Positions 53,548 through 62,542 of a stretch of 64,000 nt of DNA are shown here, piece by piece. The notes beneath the pieces are model-generated. The model did not search any database. It was given only the letters and a program-made list of their open reading frames with translations, and was not told the DNA's origin. Both the position numbers and the translations under genes were made by a program. Each line of letters opens with the position of its first letter. The stretch's first letter is position 1. Source of the stretch: Bacteroidota bacterium (GTDB taxonomy: Bacteria; Bacteroidota; JABWAT01); contig JAFLBE010000003.1 of the NCBI GenBank assembly GCA_017303995.1, positions 82,874 through 146,873 on the forward strand, in the 5' to 3' direction.

Positions 53548-54450
53548 TTAGTAGGAAAAAAGTTTTATACCTAAAGTGGCTTTAACCGTAAATAACTGCT
53601 TGAGTGCAAATTGATCTTTCATCATAACAAAATGTGCGCCGATCGGTTGGAATTCAGCCTGCACCCCAATCAGTAAAAGGTCATATACTTGAACTTCAAT
53701 TCCTGAAAACCCTGCAATAAAGGGTAAATAGCTGGTTGTCTTTTCATGTTTAGCAATTGTTATTCCTCCTCCTATACCAGCTGTAAGAAAAAGGTAGTTC
53801 TGATTAAGCACTATAAATTTGTAAATTCCCATCACACCAAGCCTTCCCTCCCTCCCTGAAAAGGTATCCAGCGACCAATTTGCTGATTCAAACTCAATAC
53901 TATAATAATCAGGTAAAATTCCCATTTTTTTCCATGGATTTGAAATAATTGAAAAAGTTGTTGAATTCTTCCACCCATTTTTTATTTGCGAATATCCCTG
54001 TGACAAACTGATATAAAAATCTGAAATTTCATTTTCAGTTGGCTTTTTTGGCGGTTTTTGAATTAAAACAGGGATTTCAGATTCCAGGGATTTTTTTCTT
54101 TCATAACCTGATTGCGCTCCGAAAACAAGTCCTGCGGTAGCACCAAGTCCGGTTAAGCCAGCGATAATTATGGATTGCGTAATTCCAGGATCACCAGGCT
54201 CTCTATTTATTGAAATAACAACAGGAATAGAAACAAGAAAGCCAGCTCCTGCACCTATTGCGCCATATAACAGGGATCGGGTGAAAACCGGATTCAATCC
54301 GGAAATTTTATCTTTCGCTGTTTTTTTTGAAGAAATATCATGATTTGTTGAATCACCTGCAGTTAAAGTGTTTTCTGCAAACAGTTCCAGAGTTGAAAAA
54401 TTTAAAGCTAACCCAATGAAACAAATCAGGATATATCTTTTTTCTATCAT
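53548..54450 (-). CDS. envelope protein of unknown function
   Basis: A 300-residue protein with an N-terminal signal (RYILICFIGLALNFSTLELFA). Two glycine-rich hydrophobic stretches follow (LLYGAIGAGAGFLVSIPVVIS, IIIAGLTGLGATAGLVFGAQSG), as in glycine-zipper membrane segments. The C-terminal half has barrel-like strands (GIYKFIVLNQNYLFLTAGIGGGITIA...LLIGVQAEFQPIGAHFV). No family recognised. It lies convergent to the DUF4296 gene. Confidence 0.65.
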   Translation of the reverse strand: MIEKRYILICFIGLALNFSTLELFAENTLTAGDSTNHDISSKKTAKDKISGLNPVFTRSLLYGAIGAGAGFLVSIPVVISINREPGDPGITQSIIIAGLTGLGATAGLVFGAQSGYERKKSLESEIPVLIQKPPKKPTENEISDFYISLSQGYSQIKNGWKNSTTFSIISNPWKKMGILPDYYSIEFESANWSLDTFSGREGRLGVMGIYKFIVLNQNYLFLTAGIGGGITIAKHEKTTSYLPFIAGFSGIEVQVYDLLLIGVQAEFQPIGAHFVMMKDQFALKQLFTVKATLGIKLFSY

Positions 54451-54570
54451 TTTTTATTTCATCCTTTCAAGAATGCAAAAACAGGAACTGGTCTTATTCT
54501 GGATCATCAACAAAATGATATGATTCTTGGATTGATTTTCAATAATATAACATTGTTAACCAAGTTTACG

Positions 54571-54645
54571 TTTTTTTCACCAAACGTCCAACGGCTGGAT
54601 GAAGATAAAATCTCACGTTTCGAAAAATCACATCCTACCCAATAA
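54571..54645 (+). pseudogene. duplicated 3' fragment of the DUF4296 lipoprotein gene
   Basis: The frame reads FSPNVQRLDEDKISRFEKS...* and aligns with the C-terminus of the gene at 53182 (FSDVQRLVEDKISRFEKS). Nucleotides such as GAAGATAAAAT..CCGTTT/CACGTTT correspond, with third-position differences. The upstream part is missing and no start precedes it. It runs antisense into the last codons of recQ (stop 54635), so the duplication borders the helicase gene. Confidence 0.75.
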
Positions 54646-56497
54646 ATTCAATTTCTGACCCTTTCCCAAATCGGTTTTCCCTGAACCAGCCTTCTTTTAT
54701 CCCAAATTGAAGAACCTGATCAATTCTGATTTTGGAAAGCGGTGTTTTGTTTTCTTCCTGCCAGACACCCGATAAATGAATCAGAATATCCCGGTAGTCC
54801 ATTTTTCCTGAGTTTTTGCGAAGAAGTTCGGTAAGTAAATCCATATCTCCTATCCGGGAACTGCTTTCACCTTTTGCAAGACAGGAAGAACATAGTCCGC
54901 AGGAATAACCCTTCCTTCCGGCATCCATACCGGTTACCAACAAATTCATGAGACAATCCTGTCCGGTCAGATAGCCAAGCCAGAAGTTAATTTTTTCCAG
55001 TTTTTCCTGAATTTTTGTGCAAAGAAGGTGAGGTGAACGGTCAGCTGATTTCCAGACGGCAGGTAAAAGAAACGGCAATTTGTTTTTTATGTCATGGATA
55101 GTAAGGACACCAGATTCTTCGAGACTCAAAATCCGCTGAAAAACCTCTTGTCTGGATAAACTGAGAAATTCGCCAACTTTTCCAAGATCAACAGAAAGTG
55201 ATTCAACCATAATTTTTCCTGTGTAAAGGTGAACCAAAACTTCAGGAATAGAAATCTCACCTGGTTCAGTTGAAACCGTCTGATTCAGGTTGGTTTCCAG
55301 TTTAATATTCAGATAGTATGGGATTTCTGAAAATTCGGAATCTGCAATCAAATCCAAATAGTTTGATTGCAGAACAGTGGCAAAGGTTTTTCTTGCATAA
55401 GGTGACCGAAAATCGGGTTTTGTTAACTTTATGCCTGGCTTTAGTTCTAGCCAGTTCTCAATTTCTTCAATCCCCTTTTTCAGCCAATGAATCTGCTCCT
55501 CTTCGATTAAAAGATAAATCCAGGATTTTTTCCCATCCCGGCCTGCCCGCCCGGTTTCCTGAAGGTATTCTTCAATACTTTCAGGAATGTCAAAATGAAA
55601 GATATACCGGATGTCAGCTTTATCAATTCCCATTCCAAACGCACTGGTGGCAACCATAAAATCTGATTTGCCGGAAAGGAAGGCCAAACTTTGTTTTTGT
55701 TTTTCAGATTTTTCAAGGCCGGCATGAAACCAACTCACTTTTTCGCGTCTGGAAGAAAAAAGGGCAGCCAGTTTTTCAACTCCCTCTCTGCTTTGATGAT
55801 ACAGAATGGATGATCCGTTCAGTTTTTCAATTATTTCAGCAAGAAAACCAAGCGCAGAGGGGATGATTCTTACTGCGTAGGAAAGATTATACCGGTAAAG
55901 ATCTCCGGTAAATATTTGGAGGGATTCTGGCTTAAATTGGTTTTTAACCAGAGGAATTAAATCTTTTGTGGGCGTTGCAGACAGAACCAGCAATCTTGAT
56001 TCGGGGTGGTTTTTGAAATCATAGGTCATTTCAGTATAGGATGGCCTGAAAGATTGCCCCCAAACTGAAATACAATGGGCTTCATCAATCACCAAAAAAA
56101 TGCTGGGTTCTTTGTCCTCAATGATTGCCCGAACCGATAAATTCCAGCGTTCTGGCGACAGAATCAATAACCCGTACTCTAAGTCAAAGAAGGAGTTTAA
56201 GGCAAGCTGGTTTTCTTCAGTTGAGTTAAGTCCATGAAGTTCAAAAACCGGGATTTTTAATTTTCTTGCCCGTTCAGCCTGATCTCTGATCAATGCGATC
56301 AGAGGTGAAATTACTACAGTTTTTAATTTAAGGAAGGTGGTCGGAACCTGATACAAAAGTGTTTTCCCCATACCGGTAGGTAAAAAGGCAGCAACATTCC
56401 TGCCTTCAAGAATTGATGTCACGATCTCTTTCTGAAGAGACCGGAATCCAGGGATTTTATACACCCTGTTCAGGTGATCAGTTAAAAGCTCAGCCAA
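54635..56497 (-). CDS. recQ: RecQ-type ATP-dependent DNA helicase
   Basis: A 620-residue SF2 helicase. Motifs: Walker A TGMGKT (41-46), DEAHCISVWGQSFRPSY (motif II about 137), SATPTKD (III), and GMGIDKADIRYIFHFDIPESIEEYLQETGRAGRDG (V-VI). The RecQ zinc site is suggested by CGLCSSC. The C-terminal half holds an RQC-like winged helix. There is no HRDC domain that I can see. It acts in recombinational repair and fork rescue. It is the last gene of a kinase-kinase-mqnP-recQ leftward operon. Confidence 0.9.
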   Translation of the reverse strand: MAELLTDHLNRVYKIPGFRSLQKEIVTSILEGRNVAAFLPTGMGKTLLYQVPTTFLKLKTVVISPLIALIRDQAERARKLKIPVFELHGLNSTEENQLALNSFFDLEYGLLILSPERWNLSVRAIIEDKEPSIFLVIDEAHCISVWGQSFRPSYTEMTYDFKNHPESRLLVLSATPTKDLIPLVKNQFKPESLQIFTGDLYRYNLSYAVRIIPSALGFLAEIIEKLNGSSILYHQSREGVEKLAALFSSRREKVSWFHAGLEKSEKQKQSLAFLSGKSDFMVATSAFGMGIDKADIRYIFHFDIPESIEEYLQETGRAGRDGKKSWIYLLIEEEQIHWLKKGIEEIENWLELKPGIKLTKPDFRSPYARKTFATVLQSNYLDLIADSEFSEIPYYLNIKLETNLNQTVSTEPGEISIPEVLVHLYTGKIMVESLSVDLGKVGEFLSLSRQEVFQRILSLEESGVLTIHDIKNKLPFLLPAVWKSADRSPHLLCTKIQEKLEKINFWLGYLTGQDCLMNLLVTGMDAGRKGYSCGLCSSCLAKGESSSRIGDMDLLTELLRKNSGKMDYRDILIHLSGVWQEENKTPLSKIRIDQVLQFGIKEGWFRENRFGKGSEIEFIG

Positions 56498-56519
56498 GTT
56501 AAATATCCGGGATCAGGGT

Positions 56520-57395
56520 TCAGGGAAAAAGCCGGTCAGTCAAAACGAAAAAAAACAAAACTACTGAAATAGCACTGTTCAAATGAAAAAAAGCGATGTT
56601 AATCTTTGACAAATCTTTCGGATTGACGAGGCGGTGTTCAATCGTAAGCAACACAACCAAAGTGATCATTCCGGCAAAATAAATCCAACCTGAGGGAACA
56701 AGCAGTCCAACGGCAAGCATAAGTAAAACCATGATGCCGTGAAGCATCCGGGCAAAAAACAAAGAATTCTCAACCCCAAACCTCACCGGGATGCTTTTCA
56801 GACTTACATTCCGGTCAAAATCTACATCCTGACAGGCATAAATAATGTCAAAACCGGCAATCCAGCTTGTTACTGCAAACCCAAGTAAAATCGGGACCAG
56901 ATCAAACTCACCTGTTATTGCAAGCCAGGCCCCAACCGGAGCCAACCCAATTCCCAATCCAAGAAAAAGGTGAGCCGCCCAGGTGAATCTTTTCGTCAAC
57001 GAGTAAAAGAAAATGACCGAAAGTGCGACAGGAGAAAGGTAAAAACACAGTTCGTTCAGCATCCAGGCTGAAAAAACAAACAGTGATGACGCAAGAAGGA
57101 TGAAAACCCAGGCAGTTTGAACTGTTATCTTTCCGGCTGGAATCTCACGGGAACTGGTGCGAGGATTTTTCTTGTCAAAATCTGCATCAACAACCCGATT
57201 AAAACCCATTGCAGCCGATCTGGCACCCACCATAGCTAAAACAATCCACAACAGTTTTTCTCCGAAAATCAGAGAAAACGGAATTTCATAGCTGGCGAGA
57301 ACCAGACTGATCAGAGCAAAAGGTAGGGCAAAAATCGTATGTGAGAACTTAATGAGAGAACCAAATGTCCGGATAGAATAAAATAGTTCAGCCAT
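56520..57395 (-). CDS. mqnP: UbiA-like prenyltransferase of menaquinone pathway
   Basis: A 291-residue polytopic UbiA family enzyme. Asp motifs: [27 protein letters not shown] (about 61-87) and [22 protein letters not shown]. The RTSSR and KSIP text matches 4-hydroxybenzoate-polyprenyltransferase/MqnP-like proteins. With MqnC encoded at 62.5 kb, the futalosine-pathway prenyltransferase MqnP is the best call. A UbiA proper is unlikely, as no ubiquinone genes are seen. It shares an operon with recQ (22 bp) and the two kinases (2 bp). Confidence 0.8.
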   Translation of the reverse strand: MAELFYSIRTFGSLIKFSHTIFALPFALISLVLASYEIPFSLIFGEKLLWIVLAMVGARSAAMGFNRVVDADFDKKNPRTSSREIPAGKITVQTAWVFILLASSLFVFSAWMLNELCFYLSPVALSVIFFYSLTKRFTWAAHLFLGLGIGLAPVGAWLAITGEFDLVPILLGFAVTSWIAGFDIIYACQDVDFDRNVSLKSIPVRFGVENSLFFARMLHGIMVLLMLAVGLLVPSGWIYFAGMITLVVLLTIEHRLVNPKDLSKINIAFFHLNSAISVVLFFFVLTDRLFP

Positions 57396-57397
57396 AG

Positions 57398-58858
57398 TTA
57401 TCCGATGATCGTTTCCTTCGGAAAATTAAGCGTAATCTTGGTTCCTTTACCGACAACTGAATCAACAGCCATGGTTCCGCCATGAAGAGAAACCAAAAGT
57501 CTGGAAAGTTTCAGGCCGAATCCCATTCCCTGTTTGGGAACAAAATCACGGTAATTGCCAGGTTCAGCGTCACCAGTAACTAATTTTATATTTTCTGCAG
57601 GGATGCCAATTCCGGAATCTTCGATCTCAATAACGGCAACACCATTTTCGAGACTGGAAGATAAATTAACAGTTCCGCCAACACGGTTATACTTAACTGC
57701 ATTTGAAATAAGATTCAGCATAATCTGTTTAAATCGGTTCTGATCCACTTTGATCATATCCAGTTTTTTATCAAAATTGGTTACAACCTTCACCTGACGT
57801 TGTTCAATATTGAATTCAAGAATAGCCAAAACGGTTTCAATTAAGTCGTTGAGTGAAATCAGTTCACGGTGGAGATTTAAATCACCCGAATGAATACGGG
57901 CCAGATCCATCATTTCCATCATCATCGACATGATGTTCCGTGCAGATTTATCAATGATATCAAGATACTTTTTGGATTTCTCATCATCGCTTTGATGCTG
58001 ATTGATCATATCGGCATAGCCAATAATTGCTGAAAGCGGACCTTTGAGCTCATGATTGAGATTCGTGAGGTACCAGATATTTTCTTTGTTAATCTTATCG
58101 CTTTGGGTTGCTTCAGTAAATAACTTTTCGTTTAGTCCCATTAACTGATCAATAATTTCACGGGTTGACCGGTGATCTACAATTGTAATTTCATTGCCTG
58201 CAATGGTATTGGTCTTACATTCTTTTAGAACTTTCACGGGATTAAAGCCAGAAACATTTACGATGAGTTCCTGTGTGTCTTCATCCTTCCCATTTACTTT
58301 CATGGGGCAGTCAACTGAATGGCAGTTGAAGATTTCAAGACATTTTTTATCCTGAAGCGATTTTGTGCTTGAGAATAAAATTGTATGAATAGATGAATCC
58401 CACGATATCAGCTTGAGATTGTAATCTGAAGAAAGCTTGGCCTTTTGGGCGTACCGGTTTTCATAAGCTTCCCGGATGGAAGAATACAGCCTGATCTGGC
58501 TTTTAATCCGGGCATTCAGCTCCCTGAAATCAAACGGTTTGGTGATATAATCTTCAATTCCGGATTCAAATCCGGCAAGTTTATCATCAAGCTCAGATTT
58601 TGCTGTGAGCAGAATAACGGGAATGAGTTTGGTTGTTTCATCAGCTTTGAGTTCACGGGCAACTTCAATTCCCGTTTTTCCCGGCATCATGACATCCAGA
58701 ACCACACAATCCGGTTGTTCCTTTTTAATTATCTCGTAAGCCTTCATGCCGCTTTCAAGCGTGATAACATCGTAATCTTCGCAATTAAGCTGGATGTTAA
58801 GGGCATCAAGAAGGTAGAAGTCATCATCGACAACAACGACTTTATGTTTCTTGTTCAT
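57398..58858 (-). CDS. receiver-histidine kinase hybrid with Cys-rich PAS-like linker
   Basis: A 486-residue protein with reversed order: receiver (D55 in VVLDVMMPG, K107), a middle domain (about 150-230), HisKA (H269 in NLNHELKGPL) and HATPase_c (NQIMLNLISNAVKY, DSGIGIPAE, GFGLKLSRLLV). No TM helix. The middle domain has C173, C179, C184 and C213 in a KCLEIFNCHSVDCPM-like cluster. This recalls cysteine-bearing PAS domains and could bind metal or sense redox. The start overlaps the GAF kinase by 4 bp, so the two are coupled and probably form one pathway. Confidence 0.88.
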   Translation of the reverse strand: MNKKHKVVVVDDDFYLLDALNIQLNCEDYDVITLESGMKAYEIIKKEQPDCVVLDVMMPGKTGIEVARELKADETTKLIPVILLTAKSELDDKLAGFESGIEDYITKPFDFRELNARIKSQIRLYSSIREAYENRYAQKAKLSSDYNLKLISWDSSIHTILFSSTKSLQDKKCLEIFNCHSVDCPMKVNGKDEDTQELIVNVSGFNPVKVLKECKTNTIAGNEITIVDHRSTREIIDQLMGLNEKLFTEATQSDKINKENIWYLTNLNHELKGPLSAIIGYADMINQHQSDDEKSKKYLDIIDKSARNIMSMMMEMMDLARIHSGDLNLHRELISLNDLIETVLAILEFNIEQRQVKVVTNFDKKLDMIKVDQNRFKQIMLNLISNAVKYNRVGGTVNLSSSLENGVAVIEIEDSGIGIPAENIKLVTGDAEPGNYRDFVPKQGMGFGLKLSRLLVSLHGGTMAVDSVVGKGTKITLNFPKETIIG

Positions 58859-61227
58859 ATTAATCCTCTATCGTACGGAAGCAATAAGGTAAAAGTGGAA
58901 CCAACACCAACTTCACTTTCAAGTTCGAGCCGGCCGCCCAGAAGAGTTGCCAGTTTTTGCGAAATTGAAAGACCAAGACCGGTTCCACCGGCTTTTCTGG
59001 ATGCAGAGCCATCGGCCTGCCTGAAACTCTCAAATATCAATTCTTTAGATTCATCAGGAATTCCAGTTCCGGTATCTTTAACTGAAATGAAGACCTGCTG
59101 TTCACTTAATTCACCAAAGGTAATAAAAATTCCACCTTCGTCGGTAAACTTTAGCGCATTGGAGACCAGATTAATCAAAACTTGTTTAACCCTGATTTCA
59201 TCAGTAAGTAAAACGACCCTTGATTCTGGAGGAGTAACATTAAGCTGAATTCCCTTCTGCTGGGTCTGAAGTTCAAAAGTTGAAACTGCCGAATAAATAA
59301 TCATCGCAAGGTCAACTTCCGATTTATGAATATTCATCATACCTGCTTCAATTTTTGACAGGTCGAGAATATCATTGATCAGGTTCAGCAGGTGTTTCGA
59401 TGACATTTTGATGCGGTCAACCGATTTTTTCTGCCGGTCATTAAACGTTTCATAGTCACGAAGTAAAATGTCAGTATAGGCAATAATTGACGTGAGCGGA
59501 GTTCTGAGTTCGTGACTCATATTACTAAGAAACTCAGATTTCAAAGCTTGAGCCTGTTGTGCCTTCCGGGTGGTTTCCTGTTCCATGGTGAACAGTTTAG
59601 CGTTTTTAAGTGCGATGGAAATAAAAGGCATGAGCATTTCCATATATTCAAGATCACGCTGAACGTAACCATTTTCATCAAGTTTATTGATGAGCTGTAC
59701 AACCCCGTAAATCATATTGTCAGGTCCGATAATCGGCGTACAAAGAATACTGTCTGTACGATGCTGAAGAATTTTATCAACACCTTTGTCGTGCCGTTTA
59801 TCAGTTCCGGTATTGTTTACAATCTGGGAATGACGATTGGTGAACACCCAACCAGCGATTCCCTTTGTACTTGGCATCCTGAAACCTTCAATTGATTTGT
59901 TGGCTTCAGAAGCAACCATACTGATGATAAGTTCATCTGTTGAATCATCATATAAAAACAAAGAGGCATCTTCGCATTCTGAAGCCTGAACCAAACTTTT
60001 CAGAATCGTTTTCAGCAAAGCGCCCTGATCGAGAACCGATGTAATGGCCTGACCCAGCAGGTTTATCGTTTTAAGTTCCTGATTTGAACGCTCAAGTTCT
60101 TTGCTGTGCTCATAAATTTTGTTTTCCATCTGGCGTTTTTCAAGTTCAAATGCCAGTTTGTGAGCAAGAAAATAGAGCATATCTTCTTCAAACATCGAAA
60201 TAGTTTTAACAAATTTTGAGGCAGCAAACAAAGTTCCGTATGGAACCTGGTTAATCAGAATCGGTGTACTGAAAAACGTAGAAAATCCCAAATGCTGATA
60301 AACCGGGTGATTGACATACTTTTTCATCGTGAATGGATTTTTCATATCCATATCCTGATTGTGCCCGCCACCTTTAACTGTTACTTTAAAGTGATCAAGA
60401 GACGGAAACTGATCGCCTTGTCTGAGAATATTTTCCTTATCGTAAATATATTCCAGGACAAGAAAATCTCCTGAACTATGTCCCATTCCAATCGTTTCCA
60501 TGTTGAGCAGGTCAGACACAACCTTGAATGTATCTTTCATCAGGGTTTCCTGATCTCTGCTGCCAGACAGCATGACTTCTACAACACGTCTCAGCTTGGT
60601 ATCTATGTTATCGAGCTGTTCACCTTTTTTCTGGATATCAGTCGATTTCTGGTTGATAATTTTTCTGTCAACATGAACCTGCTTTTCCAGAATTTCAAGT
60701 TTGTCCTTCATTTCCAGACGGGAAATAAGCACACTTAAATGGCTGGCGACAAACTGCAACTGACTTTCATCAACAAAGGCAGGTGAGTTTTCACTGTTGA
60801 AAAATAAGGAAAAAAGAAAACGGGGCTCATTGCCGATTCCGACCGGTAAAACAACCGCAGAAGAAAGGCGTTTTGCCTGGATTTCCTCCATAAACTCCAA
60901 ACAGATCGGAGCTTCATCAACATTACGTGACAGTACCACATCCTTGGCCGATAAACAAGAATTCAAAATCCCGCCTTCGTTGCGGTGAATATGAAATGTG
61001 GAAACAGAACGCATCAGATTGGGGTTCAGATTAACAGACCCAATCAGACTGATAATATCAGCTGCTTTTTGATATTGATAGGCAAGAACAACTGTAGATT
61101 TCAGTGTTTGACTGCAATAATCACAAACAAGCTGAACTCCCTCGTTGAGCGGAATATCCGTAGCGAGTAAACTTGTGAGGTTTTCAATCACCTCAACCGG
61201 AAATCCAGTTTTTACAGTTGGTTGCAT
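58855..61227 (-). CDS. cytoplasmic multi-GAF sensor histidine kinase
   Basis: A 790-residue soluble kinase. Two or three GAF-like sensor domains (about 15-170, 215-370 and 400-540; e.g. GIAGWVFTNRHSQIVNN, DSILCTPIIGPDNMIYGVVQLIN) are linked by coiled coils. HisKA (SNMSHELRTPLTSIIAYTDILL) and HATPase_c ([38 protein letters not shown]) follow. There is no TM helix. It is the first gene of the operon with the receiver-kinase, mqnP and recQ. A redox/respiratory-state input is an inference from the mqnP neighbour only. Confidence 0.9.
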   Translation of the reverse strand: MQPTVKTGFPVEVIENLTSLLATDIPLNEGVQLVCDYCSQTLKSTVVLAYQYQKAADIISLIGSVNLNPNLMRSVSTFHIHRNEGGILNSCLSAKDVVLSRNVDEAPICLEFMEEIQAKRLSSAVVLPVGIGNEPRFLFSLFFNSENSPAFVDESQLQFVASHLSVLISRLEMKDKLEILEKQVHVDRKIINQKSTDIQKKGEQLDNIDTKLRRVVEVMLSGSRDQETLMKDTFKVVSDLLNMETIGMGHSSGDFLVLEYIYDKENILRQGDQFPSLDHFKVTVKGGGHNQDMDMKNPFTMKKYVNHPVYQHLGFSTFFSTPILINQVPYGTLFAASKFVKTISMFEEDMLYFLAHKLAFELEKRQMENKIYEHSKELERSNQELKTINLLGQAITSVLDQGALLKTILKSLVQASECEDASLFLYDDSTDELIISMVASEANKSIEGFRMPSTKGIAGWVFTNRHSQIVNNTGTDKRHDKGVDKILQHRTDSILCTPIIGPDNMIYGVVQLINKLDENGYVQRDLEYMEMLMPFISIALKNAKLFTMEQETTRKAQQAQALKSEFLSNMSHELRTPLTSIIAYTDILLRDYETFNDRQKKSVDRIKMSSKHLLNLINDILDLSKIEAGMMNIHKSEVDLAMIIYSAVSTFELQTQQKGIQLNVTPPESRVVLLTDEIRVKQVLINLVSNALKFTDEGGIFITFGELSEQQVFISVKDTGTGIPDESKELIFESFRQADGSASRKAGGTGLGLSISQKLATLLGGRLELESEVGVGSTFTLLLPYDRGLI

Positions 61228-61480
61228 GTATTAAATAGTAAATGAATAGCCATAAGATCAAATTAAGAAACGGAGGTGGATTTTACAAAAATCAGTGAGG
61301 ATTTTCTTAAATTCTTTTCTTTTTTTATTCCATATTGATAAAATCACCAAAGTTTTACCTTTAGAACAAACATTATAGCAAGATTAGAAACCTAAAAATG
61401 TCTGTTTTCGTTTTTTTTGCTTAAATTACTTTCTTATAAAGAATTACCCCTTTTACGAACCCCAAAAACAGGTATTTCGA
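61228..61480. other. 253-bp divergent promoter region, kinases / diguanylate cyclase
   Basis: An AT-rich non-coding gap. On the plus strand TACCTTTA (61355-61362), with TTG 18 bp upstream, is a candidate -7/-33 pair for the cyclase-mqnC unit. I see no RNA structure or ORF. Confidence 0.45.
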
Positions 61481-62533
61481 ATGATTAATGAGGAACAAAA
61501 GGATTTCAGGTATAAAAACCAGGTGCCATCATTGTTGGGTCTTGTTGAACTATCCCTGAAATTTCAGGGACTTAAAAAGGATCCTCAGGAATATTGTATG
61601 GAAGCAATCCGGTACATTAACCGCTTTTTTCCTGAAATTACCGACGTTGCCATTTACATGCCTGACGCCAAAACTGGTACACTTGAGCTTTCAATTGACC
61701 GGATTACCAATAGAAAACTTGCAAGTACCGAACTTTTTCGTTTGGGTGATGGTCATAGCTGGGAAGTTTATCTTTCAGGCTTCTCACGACTGATCCCGAA
61801 TCTCGCTGAAGATCCTTACTTCCTGTCAAAAGAAAATTTGCCGGGAAATAATGGCTCGTATTTTTGTTTTCCGATTGAACAGTCAAACCTGAAACGGGTT
61901 GGAACAATATCAGTTTATTCCCCTGATCCTTTTTTCTTTGACGAACATAACTGCATTGTACTGGGTAAAGTTTCAACCCTTCTGGGTATGGCTCTTGAAA
62001 TGTTTTATTCAATTAAAGAAGCCGTTGAAAGAAGTTTCAGAGATGAACTTACCGGCGCCTACAATAGAAGGTTCTTTAACGAACATTATGAACACGAGTA
62101 TTATCGTCATAAACGGTACAAAACTCCGTATGGCATCCTAATGCTTGATATCGATTTTTTCAAAAAGTTAAACGATACTTTTGGTCATGCTATTGGTGAT
62201 CTGGTTTTGAAAAAGGTTTCTGATTCAATTCACGTCAACATTCGTAAATCTGACACGTTTGCCCGTTGGGGAGGTGAAGAATTCATTATTTTTCTGCCGG
62301 ATACGAACGATCAGAACGCCTTGCTTGTTGCTGAAAAGATAAGGAAAGGGATTGAAGATCTGTATATTACCCACAAAACAGAGCTTGATTTCCTCAGGGC
62401 TCCTATTACCGTTTCAATTGGTGTAGCAGCCTTCCCTTCTGATTGTGAAGATAAAACGGAAATGATTACCTTTGCAGATTCAAATTTATACAAGGCCAAA
62501 CATCAGGGCCGGAACAGAGTAGCAGCAGGATAA
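61481..62533 (+). CDS. GAF-GGDEF diguanylate cyclase
   Basis: A 350-residue soluble protein. An N-terminal GAF-like domain (about 30-175) precedes a GGDEF domain with DELTGAYNRRFF, LDIDFFKKLNDTFGH and the active-site GGEEF (264-268). An inhibitory RxxD site (R255-D258) lies five residues before it, so product inhibition by c-di-GMP is expected. It should make c-di-GMP. It is divergent from the GAF kinase gene and 9 bp upstream of mqnC, an unusual operon partner. Confidence 0.92.
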   Translation: MINEEQKDFRYKNQVPSLLGLVELSLKFQGLKKDPQEYCMEAIRYINRFFPEITDVAIYMPDAKTGTLELSIDRITNRKLASTELFRLGDGHSWEVYLSGFSRLIPNLAEDPYFLSKENLPGNNGSYFCFPIEQSNLKRVGTISVYSPDPFFFDEHNCIVLGKVSTLLGMALEMFYSIKEAVERSFRDELTGAYNRRFFNEHYEHEYYRHKRYKTPYGILMLDIDFFKKLNDTFGHAIGDLVLKKVSDSIHVNIRKSDTFARWGGEEFIIFLPDTNDQNALLVAEKIRKGIEDLYITHKTELDFLRAPITVSIGVAAFPSDCEDKTEMITFADSNLYKAKHQGRNRVAAG

Positions 62534-62542
62534 AACCAGATT

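Noticed and set aside
58445..59248. 267-codon open frame on the plus strand across the two kinase genes
   Set aside because: It is the antisense of a receiver domain and an ATPase domain, with no signal, motif or ribosome-binding site.
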